DNA from: Paguma larvata
Lineage: Eukaryota > Chordata > Mammalia > Carnivora > Viverridae
NCBI GenBank assembly: GCA_030068075.1
Contig: CM057826.1
Coordinates: 49,940,558-50,004,557, forward strand
DNA: 64,000 nucleotides
Direction of reading: 5' to 3'
This document shows, one piece after another, positions 25,611 through 37,686 of the stretch. The position numbers and the translations under genes are program-made. Numbering within the stretch: position 1 is the first letter of the stretch; the number at the start of each line of letters is the position of its first letter. A model generated the notes under the pieces. It had not been told where the DNA came from. It did no database searches and saw only the letters and a list, made by a program, of their open reading frames with translations.

Positions 25611-25673
25611 TTCCAAATGTCTCCCGAGGTGTGGGGGGAGAAGGTGAGAATTACCCCAAATCGAGAACCACTG
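25611..25673 (-). mobile_element. MER5A, second part
   Basis: TTCCAAATGTCTCCCGAGGT, a G-rich stretch, and the terminal CGAGAACCACTG complete the MER5A begun at 22079. Together the two pieces give close to the usual length of about 190 bp, once the overlap left by the target duplication is allowed for. Confidence 0.85.
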
Positions 25674-25726
25674 CTTTCAGTTGGCAAAGGATGCTTTAAA
25701 TGTTTGCTCTCTCTCTCTCTCTCTCT

Positions 25727-25929
25727 TTAATGTTTATTTATTTTTGAGACAGAGAGAGACAAAGCATGAGTGGGGGAGGGCCAGAGGGAGAGGGAGACAC
25801 AGAATCCGAGCAGGCTCCAGGCTCCAAGCTGTCAGCACCGATCCTGATGCGGGGCTCGAACTCAAGAACCACGAGATCATGACCCAAGCCGAAGTTGCAC
25901 GCTTAACCATATGAGCTACCCAGGCACCC
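25727..25929 (-). mobile_element. SINEC (felid CAN SINE) in a CT microsatellite
   Basis: It reads TTTAATGTTTATTTATTTTT, GAGACAGAGAGAGACAAAG, GCTGTCAGCACCGATCC, GCGGGGCTCGAACTC, GAGCTACCCAGGCACCCC. (CT)n lies on both sides (25706-25726 and 25930-25941), which fits duplication of a CT-rich target. Confidence 0.96.
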
Positions 25930-25944
25930 CTCTCTCTCTCTTTT

Positions 25945-26330
25945 TAAAATAACTCACACAATTCTTGCATAGCCCTCTGAAGGAGTTAGGGCGATCTGAC
26001 TGTCACCATTTTATAGAAAAGGCTCTGGGAGACTTAGAAAAGATGAGGTCCACTGACTATAGGTTCAGAGTTTTTCTTCTGGTTAGCTAACAGAAGTTTT
26101 AGTTAGTAAAAACACACAGGGGTTTCTGGATAATATTAACTAATTTTATTAATCCTTAAGACATGCATCTTTTTTCACTCCTGGATAGTCTAGCTTCCAA
26201 GATCTCACATACCTGAAGTCTTCTTTAGACATGCAAGGTAGGCATTTCTCTATCCATGTTACAGATGAGGAAACTGAGGCTTAGACAGAGGAAATGACTT
26301 GACTCAAATAGGAAGTTACTTAAGGAGTTT
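25945..26330 (-). repeat. Two MIR fragments
   Basis: At 25945-26050 the text is CACCATTTTATAGAAAAGGC. At 26225-26330 it is CATGTTACAGATGAGGAAAC followed by TGAGGCTTAGACAGAGG. Both are reverse-complement MIR. Confidence 0.7.
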
Positions 26331-26374
26331 ACTCATGGAATGATCCTTTGTATTTCAGGAAAGAAGAGACAGTG

Positions 26375-26545
26375 TTGTTTTTGTTTCTTGTTTTTTGTTT
26401 CTGTTTTTGTTTTTGTTTTTGTTTTTGTTTTGGCTGTTGTTGTTGTTGTTTTAGTTATCCTTACATCTTTAGTATCTAATAGTGTTTGGCATAGAATAGG
26501 TACTCCATAAGTAAGGAAGGAAGGAAAGAGAGAGGGAAGGAGGGA
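26375..26545. repeat. (TTTTTG)n / (TTG)n and GGAA-rich simple repeats
   Basis: T/G-rich hexamer repeats (26396-26432) pass into (GTT)n (26436-26452). A short GGAA/GA-rich tract lies at 26513-26545. Confidence 0.88.
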
Positions 26546-28335
26546 AACTGAGATTGAAATCTGTCTGATTTGAAAAGTTATTGTCTTCATCGTATCTTAC
26601 AATACAAACGTCCCTGAGGATTATTGGCTAGATCCCAGTGATTTAGGAGGTCATTTTTGATTGAACAACGTTCAAGAATAGAGGGGATGAAGGCAGGAGG
26701 AAAGAAGCAACCTGGAAACCCTCCACTTGGCCTAGCAGCCAAGAAGGTTGCACAGCCTGTTCAATGGAGGAGGTCCAACTACAGAGTGAATCATCATTTG
26801 GGTTTGGAATAAGATAAATTCCCTTCAAATTGTAAATGGATTTATAGCAAATTCCTGACTCCATTACATTGGATGGATGGATGGAGACTTCTCTCTTGAG
26901 GATCCCATTTTAAATGCAGTGGGGATACACATAAAGGCTATGCTTTCTGGACCCTCTTGATTTCAAACTGTTGCTTGCAAACGTTTTTCTCCATCTTCTT
27001 TTCTGGTAAATTCTCACTGCTGCTGAGGCCAGCTGCTCACACAATATGCTTGTAGCAGCTTTTCTGGCAGGCTCCTTCTCAGAAAGCTGGTCTTGTTTAT
27101 GGGCTTTCCAGCTGACTGCATGCACTGAAGCTCACCCAGGCTTCAGAATCAGAAGAATACATATGCCTGCAGGTATGCATCTTCCAGGGTCAGGTCAAAA
27201 TTAGTGGGATAAAAAGCAGAGTTATGACATTCATAGTTTCATGTTAACACAAGAATGACAACAATAGCTGCAATAAGAACAACATCTTGGAAAATTTGCT
27301 TAAAATGCTTAAAAATGGAGAACCACTGCTGAAGATCATAGAGTTAGTTTGCAGAATCAAAGGGGTGTTTCAGGACACAGTTTATTCCAGTTCTTTTGTA
27401 GCCCAACCTCTCAAACCAATGAAATTAGACTCTTACGAGATCAAGTCCAATAAGCTCAAGCACAGAAAAGGAATTTATTGACCCATGTAACCAAAAAGTC
27501 CTGGGCTTAGGCACTAATCAATTTCAGTAGGATTCTCTCTTTTTCTCTTTCCTCTATTAGAAAAGAAAGGTACTCTTTCTCAAATTCTTCCAGTCTCCCC
27601 AAAAGGATTCCATGTGGCCTGTGGGTGACATGCCTACTCTAGTACAAATCATTGAGTTGAGGAGGATTGGTTAATTGCTTCAAAAAGTGCATTCTGGAGA
27701 TGAGGAATGTGAAGTACCTTGATTGGCAGTACCACCTGGGTACATGAAATAGGGCTTCTGATGGGTCCATTCAGTTGCTTATTCAAAGGAAGAAATTGAA
27801 GAAGTTGAGTTGGATTTCATTGCTTTCTATGAATAGAATGTGCACTGCATGACTTCCATTCAGAACCAGGGCTCTATCTTCTTTAATTATTTTCTTCTAC
27901 TTCTGTCATGCAAAGCAGGAGATGTCCCTGTCCTCACCTGTGCTTATTACATCAAAGGTAGAAGCCTATTTCTTATTGGTTTATTTACTCTTAGAGCCAT
28001 CTTATTAGGGATAGAGACTTCCTTTTTTATTGGAGCAAATGAATTTATCTTCCTCAGTGAAAGCAAGTTCTAGCAACAGAAAAATTAAGATCATTTGAGG
28101 CTAAGAGATTGTTTCTTCTGTTTCTTATCATGCTATCTGACAGGAAGAAAAATATTTGAGCTATGTTTTTTGTTTTTGTTTTTATCTCTCAAGTCAATAA
28201 AACCATAAACAGATCATTGATTGGTACCACATTAAACAAATAAGAGCTACCTGTTACAAGACCCAGGAACTTCATATAGTGCCACATTCTTTGGCATTGG
28301 TCATAGTCAACATTTTTGATTAATCATTTCCTATC
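26546..28335. other. Unique intergenic DNA
   Basis: I see no gene or nameable repeat, apart from a few GGAT units at about 26871-26883. Confidence 0.5.
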
Positions 28336-28560
28336 TTGGTCCTTACAAAGTGTCTACTTAATGCTAGGAACTTTAAAAATATTTACAAATTTGTAAATAA
28401 GAATTAGTATTAGCCTCATTTTATAGATCATGAGCCTAAGGATTAGAATGTTTAAATTGTTTAAGCAAGGGCCACAGAATTAATAAGGAGTGGAACTGGG
28501 ATTTATATGCAGATCTGTCTGGCTCCAAGCCCATTCACTGTCTCTCAGGACACCACATTG
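28336..28560 (-). repeat. MIR, near full length
   Basis: GTGTCTACTTAATGCTAGGA, TAGCCTCATTTTATAGATCA, GGCCACAGAATTAATAAGGA and GTCTGGCTCCAAGCCCATTC give the reverse-complement MIR order. Confidence 0.72.
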
Positions 28561-28668
28561 TTTATGCATGAGACACCGTGTTCTTTATCATTTGTTCAAA
28601 GATGTCTTTCAGTTGACTAGCTCTTATTAAAACAGTTAAGTGAAGGACCTCTTAAATAAAGAATGCTC

Positions 28669-28687
28669 TTTTTTTTTTTTTTTTTTT
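28669..28687. repeat. Poly-T tract
   Basis: About 19 consecutive T residues with no retroelement body attached on either side that I can identify. Confidence 0.85.
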
Positions 28688-28924
28688 GAGACTGGGAAGT
28701 ACTGTTGATCCAAACCTTCTAGATCATTAATAGTTAATTTGTTTCAGTATCCTGAATCTCTAATATCGTTTTTTTCCTTTCTCTCACTCTGCTCAAATTA
28801 ATACGTGCAGTAAAATGATCAGTGCATAAAATACCACAACAAAATTTATGAGAAGCTGAAATTGAATTTAAGTCCATCCTAATGCCTTCCACAAAAAGAA
28901 AGAGAAGCAATAATTAATTACCTT

Positions 28925-29090
28925 AGCAGTATCCAACAGAATAGCCTCTGAGTGCTTGTTAAAAAAGGGAGAGATTCAAGGTACCAATCCCAGAAATTAT
29001 GCTTTCTTAGATCTGGAATGGGATCAGCCCAGGTGATTTAGATACAAGTGTTTTCCCAGCAGGCAACATTTTAGAAAACCTTGGTCTAGA
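28925..29090 (+). mobile_element. hAT-type DNA transposon relic (MER20-like)
   Basis: AGAATAGCCTCTGAGTGCTT, then CAATCCCAGAAATTATGC, CAGCCCAGGTGATTTAGAT and TTAGAAAACCTTGGTCT, follows the layout of MER20-like elements. It is heavily decayed. Confidence 0.42.
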
Positions 29091-30435
29091 AAGTCAAGAA
29101 TTAACCTGATTCTTGTTTGATGTGGTCCCGTCCCCAATGCCCCATTGCTAGATGTTTGATAATTATTATCTGTGATTACTAGATAATATTGGAAAGGACA
29201 CAATGATAACAGACTGGATTAAGTGCCAGGAGACCTGTGTTCTCTGCATCTATAAAAATTCCATGAGAGCATTTTGGAAAGTTAAGACACTATACAAATT
29301 CAGAGATTTTCCTGAGGAATATCACAGATGGTGGCTTATAGAACTATACAGCTGCCAAAGGGACTCTGAACATAACTTTTATTCAACATCGGGACACCAT
29401 TTGTGAACCTTGCAACTAATTTCCTCCAAGGGATGATGGAATTCCCACGCTTATATGCATTTCTTCTGAAAGGATTTTGACAGTAACTGGTCTATTTCCT
29501 GACCTTTTTTTATTGTTCGGAAACCCAACATGGGGATTTTAGTGTCTTGACATACATGTCTGTGATATATACATATTATCATTTGGAAAAGAACAATAAC
29601 CCTAAAGCAATAACCTAAAAATAAACCCTAAAGTAACCCAAATAGGCATGCCGCATTCTTGGCCATTCTTTAGTAGAGAAGAAAAGCAAAGGATTTATTC
29701 ATAAGTAATTAGTAACAATACAAAGTTTCTTACATCCTTCAGAAAAGATCACTTGGAAGTATTGATCTCATTGTAAGCTGCTTGCTATTTCACTGAGTTC
29801 AACTCTATTTAACCTGATGGCTCTGAAATGTGTCTATTTTCAAACTTGTCATTGCTAGGCAGCTCTCGTAAGAAAAATGACCAATAAACATATGAAAATA
29901 TTTGATCTTATTAACCACCAGTGAGATACAGAAGCAAATGGTTGTCTTTTCATGAATAATAAATTAGAAAATGTTTTAAATTAAGCAAAATTATAACAGT
30001 GTTGGAGAGAATTGGGAATACAGGTACTCTCATTTATTGATAAGAAACACAATAGATGATGCATATATGTTTTCAAAAATGTTCATATAATTTGACTTAG
30101 CAATTTCCTTTACAGTAATGTATTACAAATCAGGATAAACATTAACTTGTGCAAGATTGATCTTCCAAAGACTAAAGTTTCACCAGTTAAAGAGTTTGCC
30201 ATCATGGAAAGCTCCATGGGAAGCAGTCTGGCTTGGTAGTTAAAGTAATCAGTCCTGGACAGCCTCAAGGCTGAACCTCAGGCCCTTGATTATGCCACAC
30301 AGGAGAAGGAGTTTTTCCAATCATAAACACTGCTGTAGCAAATTCTTCACAACAGTCGCTGCATTACACAGCTACAAAATATGAAATTCTGAGATTCAAC
30401 AGAAGAGGGCCTTTGATAGGAATATAACTTGTAAT
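29091..30435. other. Unique intergenic DNA
   Basis: I see no gene or nameable repeat. A 67-codon plus-strand frame at 29203-29406 has no domain. Confidence 0.5.
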
Positions 30436-30625
30436 AATCTCCCTCTAGACCACAAGTTCCTCAAGGGCAGGGTGAAACTGTTCACCTTGCAGTTTGTAGA
30501 TCCTAGCAGATTATTGGCAAATAATATTGGTGATGAGAATGATGATAGTATTAGTTAATATCTATTGATTATTTACTAGTGTCAGATATTCCACATTTCC
30601 TTGTGGCAGTAAACTCTAAGCCTTT
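30436..30625. repeat. L2 tail (+) followed by a MIR fragment (-)
   Basis: GACCACAAGTTCCTCAAGGG followed by CAGGGTGAAACTG is the L2 'taagctccttgagggcaggg' module. From 30540, GTTAATATCTATTGATTATT and TTTACTAGTGTCAGAT look like the reverse-complement MIR start. Confidence 0.6.
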
Positions 30626-31035
30626 TTTTTTCCAGTATGTTACTTTTTATTTCTTCAGAAAAATAAATTGTAATAGATATAATAAGTCTATCCTATTATC
30701 CATTACTTATTGATAGCCATACAATGTTAATAACATTATGACTATGGAAATAAAGTTATCGTTAAAGTCAAAACTTATATTTCATGATTTCTCACCAAAG
30801 CTATAAATATTTTATACTAAACCCTATTTTTTAAATGTAATATTATAGTGAGAATTAACAATACTGACTCTGAGTAATGCCATTTCATTTTAACATAATA
30901 CTGAAAGATATGGGGGCTCTATAATTACAATAAACAATCATATAAACAAATCTCAATTTCATCTTCTTTGTCCAAAGACAATTAAATTACAGAGCCCTAT
31001 AAAAGATTCCAACATTCTTTAATCCAACTCTTCCA

Positions 31036-31270
31036 ATTTTTTAAAGTTTTTATTTAAATTCCAGTACATAAATTCTGTACATCACCTGGTGCTCATCACA
31101 AGTGCACTCCTTAATACCTGTCACCTGTTTAACCCATCCTCTCTACCCTCTCCCCTTTGATAACTATCAGTTTGTTCTCTATAGTTAAGTCTGTTTCTTG
31201 GTTTGCCTCTCTCTCTCTCTCTCTTTTTCCCCCTTTGCTTGTTTTGTTTCTTAAACTCCACGTATAACTC
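31036..31270 (-). mobile_element. Carnivore L1 3' UTR fragment
   Basis: In reverse: TTTTTATTTAAATTCCAGTA, CACCTGGTGCTCATCACAAG, TGCACTCCTTAATACCTGTC, AACTATCAGTTTGTTCTCTA and TTTGCTTGTTTTGTTTCTTA. This matches the 3' UTR typical of carnivore L1. It is 5'-truncated and has no coding. Confidence 0.85.
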
Positions 31271-32035
31271 TGAGACTTTTTAAAGGCAAGAAGTGGGCTA
31301 CTCTGTTCTGATTGAACTTTTTTGTTTTCACTTAAATTTATTGGCATTTATTTTGGTCTCTGTTGAGCTGGCAAATAATTGGTTAACATCCTCTTAGTCA
31401 TAAACTACATTCTATACAAGGTTAACTATGAAGTCGAGCCCAAATGTTACTTCTCTAAACCAAATATCTCAGTTCTTGATTGTTTATGACATGTTTTACA
31501 CTGGTTCATCTTTTTATTCTGGTCTTCCTCTATCCTTTCACTATTTCCATACACTTCACAACATGCTGACTCCAACATATAACTCTTATAACAAATACAG
31601 GACCCACTGTATATGAAACAGCTATGTAGACCATGTTGTTGCATGGTCATCCTGCACATCATTAAACAGCTCTTTACTATGTCTCAATTGGATTAATTAT
31701 TTTAGGGCCTCTGTCTCTCCTGAGTAAAGGGAAAGTGAACTAAAATCAAGTTGGCCACTGGAGAGGTTAAGGGACCAAGAGAGAGTGGGCAAGCCCAGAG
31801 GCTTCAACTACCGAATTATCTTTTTAATTATCAAGATAATTAAAGATTAAAATTATCAAGATAATTTTAGCTGGGTTTGTGTTACTTGCACCTTGAAGAG
31901 TCCTAACAAATAGAGATTATAAAAAATTTTAAGAAGGATGACTAAGAAAGCAGGCTGTTAGAAGAACGAATTAACTGTCATAAAGGGTGGGCTAATGCGA
32001 ATAAAATCGAAAAATAAAATGTGATCTGAACTGTG
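31271..32035. other. Unique intergenic DNA with a duplicated near-palindrome
   Basis: AATTATCAAGATAATT occurs at 31826-31841 and again at 31851-31866. Each copy has 7-bp inverted arms. Nothing else is recognisable. Confidence 0.7.
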
Positions 32036-32285
32036 ATGTGACAATATATAACGGCAACAGTAACAAAAGTAGCTAGCCTTTACTTAGTGCCTATTTTGTG
32101 TGTGGAATATTCTACAGTAATTAAATCATGTGATCTTCACAAAGTCATGAGATTGGTAATGTTATTTATCATTCCCTGTTTACAGAAGAAAAAATAAGTG
32201 AGGAGCAATAAGGAAATTTGCCAAGAAACTCATATATAGGAGTTAGAGCTAGGCTTCAATTCTAGGGCCTGTGACACTTAAAGCC
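32036..32285 (-). repeat. MIR, near full length
   Basis: CCTTTACTTAGTGCCTATTT, TAATTAAATCATGTGATCTT, CCCTGTTTACAGAAGAAAA and AGGGCCTGTGACACTTAAAG follow the reverse-complement MIR. Confidence 0.72.
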
Positions 32286-32519
32286 CTTACTTTTAGTCAT
32301 GATACTTATTTTCACTGAAAATATTTTATATCCTTTGCTTGTCCTTGCCATTGGGATTGTGGCAATTCCATAGAGCTCATTCCATTCCATTTGAAGAGCC
32401 AAACTTTTTAAACCTATTCAGTTTTTTTTTTCATTTACCTTCTAAGATGGACACTTAAAATATTTTCTTGTGTTTTCTGCCTTAAATAAAAACAAAAACA
32501 TACTCATTCTATCATTCAC

Positions 32520-32640
32520 ATATTTCTCTGTTGAATATTCTCTGAGTTCCTGCCTTGTAAAAGTCATAGTGCTAGGCACCGAGGACAAACAGAGAACCAG
32601 GACCCTTTTCATTGTTGATGTGGCTACTTTTGCCAAAGTT
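32520..32640 (+). repeat. L2-type fragment
   Basis: TCTCTGAGTTCCTGCCTTGT, AGTGCTAGGCACCGAGGAC and AACAGAGAACCAGGACCC resemble the decayed 'gtgccaggcactgtgctaggc' module. Confidence 0.45.
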
Positions 32641-33445
32641 CTTACTCTTTGGGAGAAATGCATTTCCATGAACAAAATAATGAAACTTATGGGAAATTAT
32701 CTCATGAGGCATGTTGGCATACATCTTCAGGAAAAATTCTTTCCATTCTTCATGTCTGGAAGTGAGAGATTATGAACTATTTTAAATACAGTATCTATAA
32801 TAAGATGTTGAATCATTAGGTTAAAAGAAGTTGGCTAGCAGATTAAACTGCTTCTTCTGGGAAGATCAGAGGAAACTGAAAATAGATGGTTGGGGTGGGA
32901 AAAGAAGCTAAAAAGTAAGGGAATATACTAGGACACTGTAATAGTTTAGTTGTTGTTGTTGTTGTTTTAATGAATAATGGAAGGTAGCAAACAATTCCCA
33001 AATCTCTGTGGCAACCACTTGTTCTTTGTTCATGGGTATGCTTATCTGCTGAGGTAACTCTGCTGCAGGCAACGAGTTGATTTCAGACCTACTCTTTTCA
33101 TCCTTTTTGGGGATTGATGAACTTCCAAGGGCATTATCCTTTTCTCATGATGGATGGCAGGACCACCTTCTCTTTGCAGGCTTTAGGAGAGGGTTCTTTC
33201 TTTCTTCATATCTTCTAGTGGTCCTTGGCATTCCTAAACTTGCAACATTAGAACTCCAACCTCTGCCTCCATTTTAACATAGCCATCTTCCTTGGTGTCT
33301 TTGTGTCTAAATTTCTTCTTCTTTTAAGTACATCGATCATTGTATTAGGACTCTTTTTAACCCAGTAGGACCTCATCTTCATTTTATTGCAATGAAAATG
33401 AAGTGTATGAAATGTCATTTATTATGACGATCTGTCATATTCAAC
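32641..33445. other. Unique intergenic DNA
   Basis: Nothing but a (GTT)n microsatellite at 32948-32966 is seen. Confidence 0.55.
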
Positions 33446-33640
33446 TCTCCAGACTACATAGTCACTCATGTTGTTCCTCTCGCATGAAATATACTTCCCT
33501 TTCTCTGCTAGTCATGTGCTAACTCATACGTCTGCATCCTCCATTACATTCCAAATGTATTGTGGATAGGTTTGAAGACTTGCTCGCTTCCCCATTTTTC
33601 TATACTACTTGGCATTTGGTGGGTAATCAAAACAGCTTGT
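33446..33640 (+). mobile_element. L2 fragment
   Basis: GTTGTTCCTCTCGCATGAAA, TATACTTCCCTTTCTCTGC and GTGCTAACTCATACGTCTGC resemble the L2 'tggaatgcccttcc...ctaactcctactcatcc' section. Confidence 0.5.
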
Positions 33641-34264
33641 TAGATTTATTTTAAGTGAGAAAAACATGTTTGATGATTTACCTGGTTCAGGATCAAATAT
33701 GATGAATCCCAATCGTCAGAATTTCACCCTCTGCCATAATGTGCAGGAAACCATGCCCTTCCCTAGGAAAACAGATTGAAAGGAGATGACATTGAAACAA
33801 AGAGCTCCTATTTAGAATTCTAATAAATGATGCTATTAGGTGCGATTTTCTGAAGACATCTCTAATTGGAGTCATGCTTTATTCAGAAGTGATTAAAGGT
33901 GTCATTTAGGCAAAAAATCAAGCTTCTCCTTTTGAGTACATCTGCAATTATAATGCATTAACAGAACAACTGTAAATAGAGAGGCCTCATGTGTTTTGAC
34001 ATAAAAATATAATGGTAAAAGCAATAAAAATGACTGAGATGGTGTGGCAGCCACAGCCATGTTCATTACCTTAGGGTTTCCATGTCATCAATCCAGTGTC
34101 ATAATGTGTTGCAGAAAGAATGTCTTATATGATTTATTTATGTTTTGGCAGGTGACTCATAGTCCTTCTATTTTCAAGTCTGGAAAATTTCCAGATTTGC
34201 CATTATGTACCAAGGTATGCCTGAACTATGCTTAGAAACTCTTATTATTAGGAGTTTGAATTAT
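33641..34264. other. Unique intergenic DNA
   Basis: I see no gene or nameable repeat. Confidence 0.5.
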
Positions 34265-34400
34265 CCAGAAATCATCTCTCTTACCTTTCCCTCCTTACTT
34301 TGTAGGAAGTGAAATTGAGGCTCAGAAATGAGTTGGCACTAGAACTCAGGATTCTTTCATTGACTGGACTACACTACACACTTTACTTATGACATGAGCT
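34265..34400 (-). repeat. MIR fragment
   Basis: GGAAGTGAAATTGAGGCTCA, then TTGGCACTAGAACTCAGG, is the reverse-complement MIR centre. Confidence 0.6.
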
Positions 34401-34443
34401 AACCCTCCGCTAACATGTCTTCCAATGTAAATCAAACTAATTA

Positions 34444-34671
34444 AAAAAATAATGTTTATTTATTTTTGAGAGAGATACAGAGAAAGAGAGAGAGAGAGAC
34501 AGGGTGTGAGCAGGGGAGGGGAAGAAAGAGAGGAAGATGCAGAATCCGAAGCAGGTTCCAGGCTCTGAGCTGTCAGCACAGAGCCTGATGCGGGACTTGA
34601 ACTCACAAACTGCAAGATCATGACCTGAGCTGAAGCCAGATGCTTAACCGACTGAGCCACCCAGGCACCCC
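34444..34671 (-). mobile_element. SINEC (felid CAN SINE)
   Basis: It reads AATGTTTATTTATTTTTGAG, a GA-rich tract, GCTGTCAGCACAGAGCC, AACCGACTGAGCCACCCAGG and CACCCC. The target duplication is TCAAACT-like (about 34432-34443 and 34672-34684). Confidence 0.96.
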
Positions 34672-34684
34672 TCAAACTCAGTTT

Positions 34685-35469
34685 TATAAAAACCTTTGCC
34701 TTAGTGATCTTCAGGATGTAAATGATAGAAAACCCAAATCAAACTAGTATGGGCATATCTGATTCGAGAGAGTATAGGCACAAGTGTCTGTCTCCATATG
34801 ATCCAATGATGCCATCTGGACGTGGTCTCACTTTTCTCTTTACTCTGCTTTCAGTTATATTGGCTCACTTTCCAGGTGGATTCTCTCCTTGTGCTGACAG
34901 CAGGGCTACTAGAAGTGTCACATGTATTTCCAGCCCTGTTCTCAACTCCAGCTGAAATAAAGAGATATCTTACCCACTATACACAAGAATCCTAGGGTTG
35001 TTTGCCATTGAGTAGACAGACTGACTTGGTCATTTATTTATCTTCCAAAAATCACTGTGGCCAAGTTGAATAGAATAAAATAATGGGTCAGGCCTGGGTC
35101 ACATGCTCACACTAGAGTCTGCAGAGGGGTGAACCCTCATAATCACAGGGATTATAAGTAGAAAAATATAGGGCTTAAGGGAGAGTCGGAGCAATGGAAG
35201 GAATATGAAGTGGTGGTAGCATTTTATCTCTGACATTTTTAGCATTGTGGTTTTATGATGATAATTAAAAAAAAACAGACTGGATTTGTGTCAATTTTAT
35301 TATTATTTCAAACTCTTTTCAGACAATGCATCTGCTTATTGCCTACACCCAAGAAGAACTGTCATTATGGCTAACCCTCCTTATATTGTGATAAGCCACT
35401 GTCTCTAATAACACAGAGATAGAAAAGGTAACAAGTTTCCATTATAAACATAGATCAAGAAAATGAAGA
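34685..35469. other. Unique intergenic DNA
   Basis: I see no gene or nameable repeat. Confidence 0.5.
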
Positions 35470-35690
35470 TGACTATTTAATAATACTAATATCTGAGTGC
35501 ATACAGTACTTTATACTTTACAGAATGCTTTCATATCGATACTAAAATATTTTTCTGTGTCATAGATGATGAAACTGAGATTTAGAGACTTGAAATGGAA
35601 TTCCTAAGGTCACGTAGTAAGTTAAGGGCTATTTATACAGTTTTTCTGCCTAAGTTCTAGGCTTTTCTATTTATACCCTAGATCAAACAT
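35470..35690 (-). repeat. MIR, near full length
   Basis: CTGAGTGCATACAGTACTTT, CATAGATGATGAAACTGAGA, AGGTCACGTAGTAAGTTAAG and CCTAAGTTCTAGGC follow the reverse-complement MIR. Confidence 0.75.
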
Positions 35691-36369
35691 CACAGTCTCA
35701 TTTTCTGATATCAGCCCTTTGCTTCTATTAGGTGTTAGGGTCAGGGGAAGAGAAGATCGTGAGTGAAAAATAAGTATGATATACATGGAAAGGTGAGGCT
35801 TAGGATCCACAAGTATCCAGATAAAAGTCCCCATAATGAAAGAATCTCCATTTTCAAAGAGAAATTAGGAACATCTTTATTCTGCTAAATGCATACATAT
35901 TTTCCCATTAAGCCCTGCACATTCCCAAACATAATAATAATAATGATAATGATAATTATTGTTATTTAACAGAACAAGAATGTTTTTTTTTCTTCTGTCA
36001 GAACATTCTTTGGACATGCTCATGACTTGTAGATAAAATGAAATCTTTAGCCAGAGCCCTAATGTGGCAACTCAGAACATTTTAAGGGGTGCTGACACTC
36101 TCAGGCCAAACTATAACCCTGAGAATTTTTCGGTAGTGTACAAAATCTTTAATGATCATGACAGTACTTACTTCTTATGAAAAATATGGGTTACTGGGTC
36201 CTACCCCCAAACTAACTAAATTAGAATCTTTGACTATGACCAAGGCAGTATTCTTTCAATAAAATCCCTAATACTGGGCTTGGAAAGGTATTTGACTTGA
36301 AATTAAATAAATTGGCAAGGATAGAACTCATTGGAAGACTTGAAGGTCATAGGGGCAATTAATCAAGTA
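35691..36369. other. Unique intergenic DNA
   Basis: Only an imperfect (AAT/GATAAT)n at about 35931-35960 stands out. Confidence 0.5.
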
Positions 36370-37680
36370 TATCCTGGGGAGGATGGTTAGAGGCAGAATG
36401 AATAGAGTGAAAGCTCTGTGAGATAGAGCAAAGAGGTCAGTGTGTTTGGAGCTCAGAGAGTCAGGAGAAGAGTAATAAGAGTCAGCATCAATTAGGCAAG
36501 TGCAGAGAACCGGGCTGTGTATGAACTTTCAGGACATTTTAAGAAAGTTGGCTCTTACTCTGATTGAAACAGGGAGGCATGTAGCATTTTTAGAAGAACA
36601 AATCCATGATCTTACTTTCCTTTCAAAGTGAAGACTCTGGCTGTTGTGTTGAAAAGTCTATAGGTTGGGAAGGGCTGCAGCCGAAAGACCAACTAAGAGG
36701 CTGTTGAAACAGGCCAGGTTAAAGACTGTGGTGACTGAGAGAAGGGTGGCGAGAGGTAGAGAGGGTGAGGAGTGGATAGCTTCTGGATATATTTTGAAGT
36801 TTTGGCAACCATAATCTCCTGATGAATTATATGTAAGGTGAGAGGAAAAGAAAAACAAACAAAAAATGACTACAGGTGTCTTGGCCAGAGTAGCTAAAGT
36901 CACCATCAACTTTGAGAGAACGATCAATTTTGATTATTTGGAGTTTGAAAGGCCTACTAGAGATCCAAAATATAATGCCAAGCAAGTGCCTGAGATTTAA
37001 GAGAGAAGAATTGAATGAAGGTACAAACATGAGGTACTTCAACAGAAAGAAGTTGGGGGACCAATGAGAAAGCAGCAAAGAATTCCAAGAAGTGGCAATC
37101 ACTGAAGTAGAAGCAAAACCCAGAGTGCCAAGAAGGTTGGTTCCATGAGAAAATTGTCCCTTATGAAATAGTTTTTGCTGTCACCTAACACTACACATAA
37201 CCATACTCAGCATTACTCGTGTTTCTGCAGAACATGTGGATTTTATTCAGTTATTTTACAAATAACTACTAAGCATATGGTATGTGCCAGGCAACTGCTG
37301 GGAATTAATTATCAATCTCTGGAGTCAGGAAAGCTCTCTCAGATGAAGTGATGTCTAAATTTTTACCTGGAAAAAAATGAATAGGAGTTAATGAGACAGT
37401 TTGGATGATGAGGGGAAATGTTGCAGGAGGAAGAAACAGTAAATTTCTAGAAGCAAATAGTATATTTGTGAAATTGAAACTAATTTGGCCCCACAGAATC
37501 TTGGAATTCAAGCATGGGATAGGAGAACTGAGGTCTAGAAATGAGCAACAGACAGATCACAAACAACCTTGAGGACCAAGATAAATTGGGGCTTTTCCTA
37601 AGGATAGAGTAGAAACTTTAAAGGTTTTTAAGATGGGAAGTCACATGATTATATTTTCACTTTTACATTACCTTGGCTGG
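36370..37680 (+). repeat. Ancient mammalian repeat blocks, family not named
   Basis: GACTCTGGCTGTTGTGTTGA, ACCAACTAAGAGGCTGTTG and GGATATATTTTGAAG occur in one block. TTAAAGGTTTTTAAGATGGG and AAGTCACATGATTATATTTT occur in a later one. Both belong to a dispersed family also seen at 9540-9900. A short L2-like piece (GGTATGTGCCAGGCAACTGC) lies at 37278-37297. Confidence 0.38.
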
Positions 37681-37686
37681 GGCTGG

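Noticed and set aside
26333..26590. 85-codon minus-strand frame with a Lys/Thr repeat
   Set aside because: It translates the T/G-rich simple repeat at 26396-26452.
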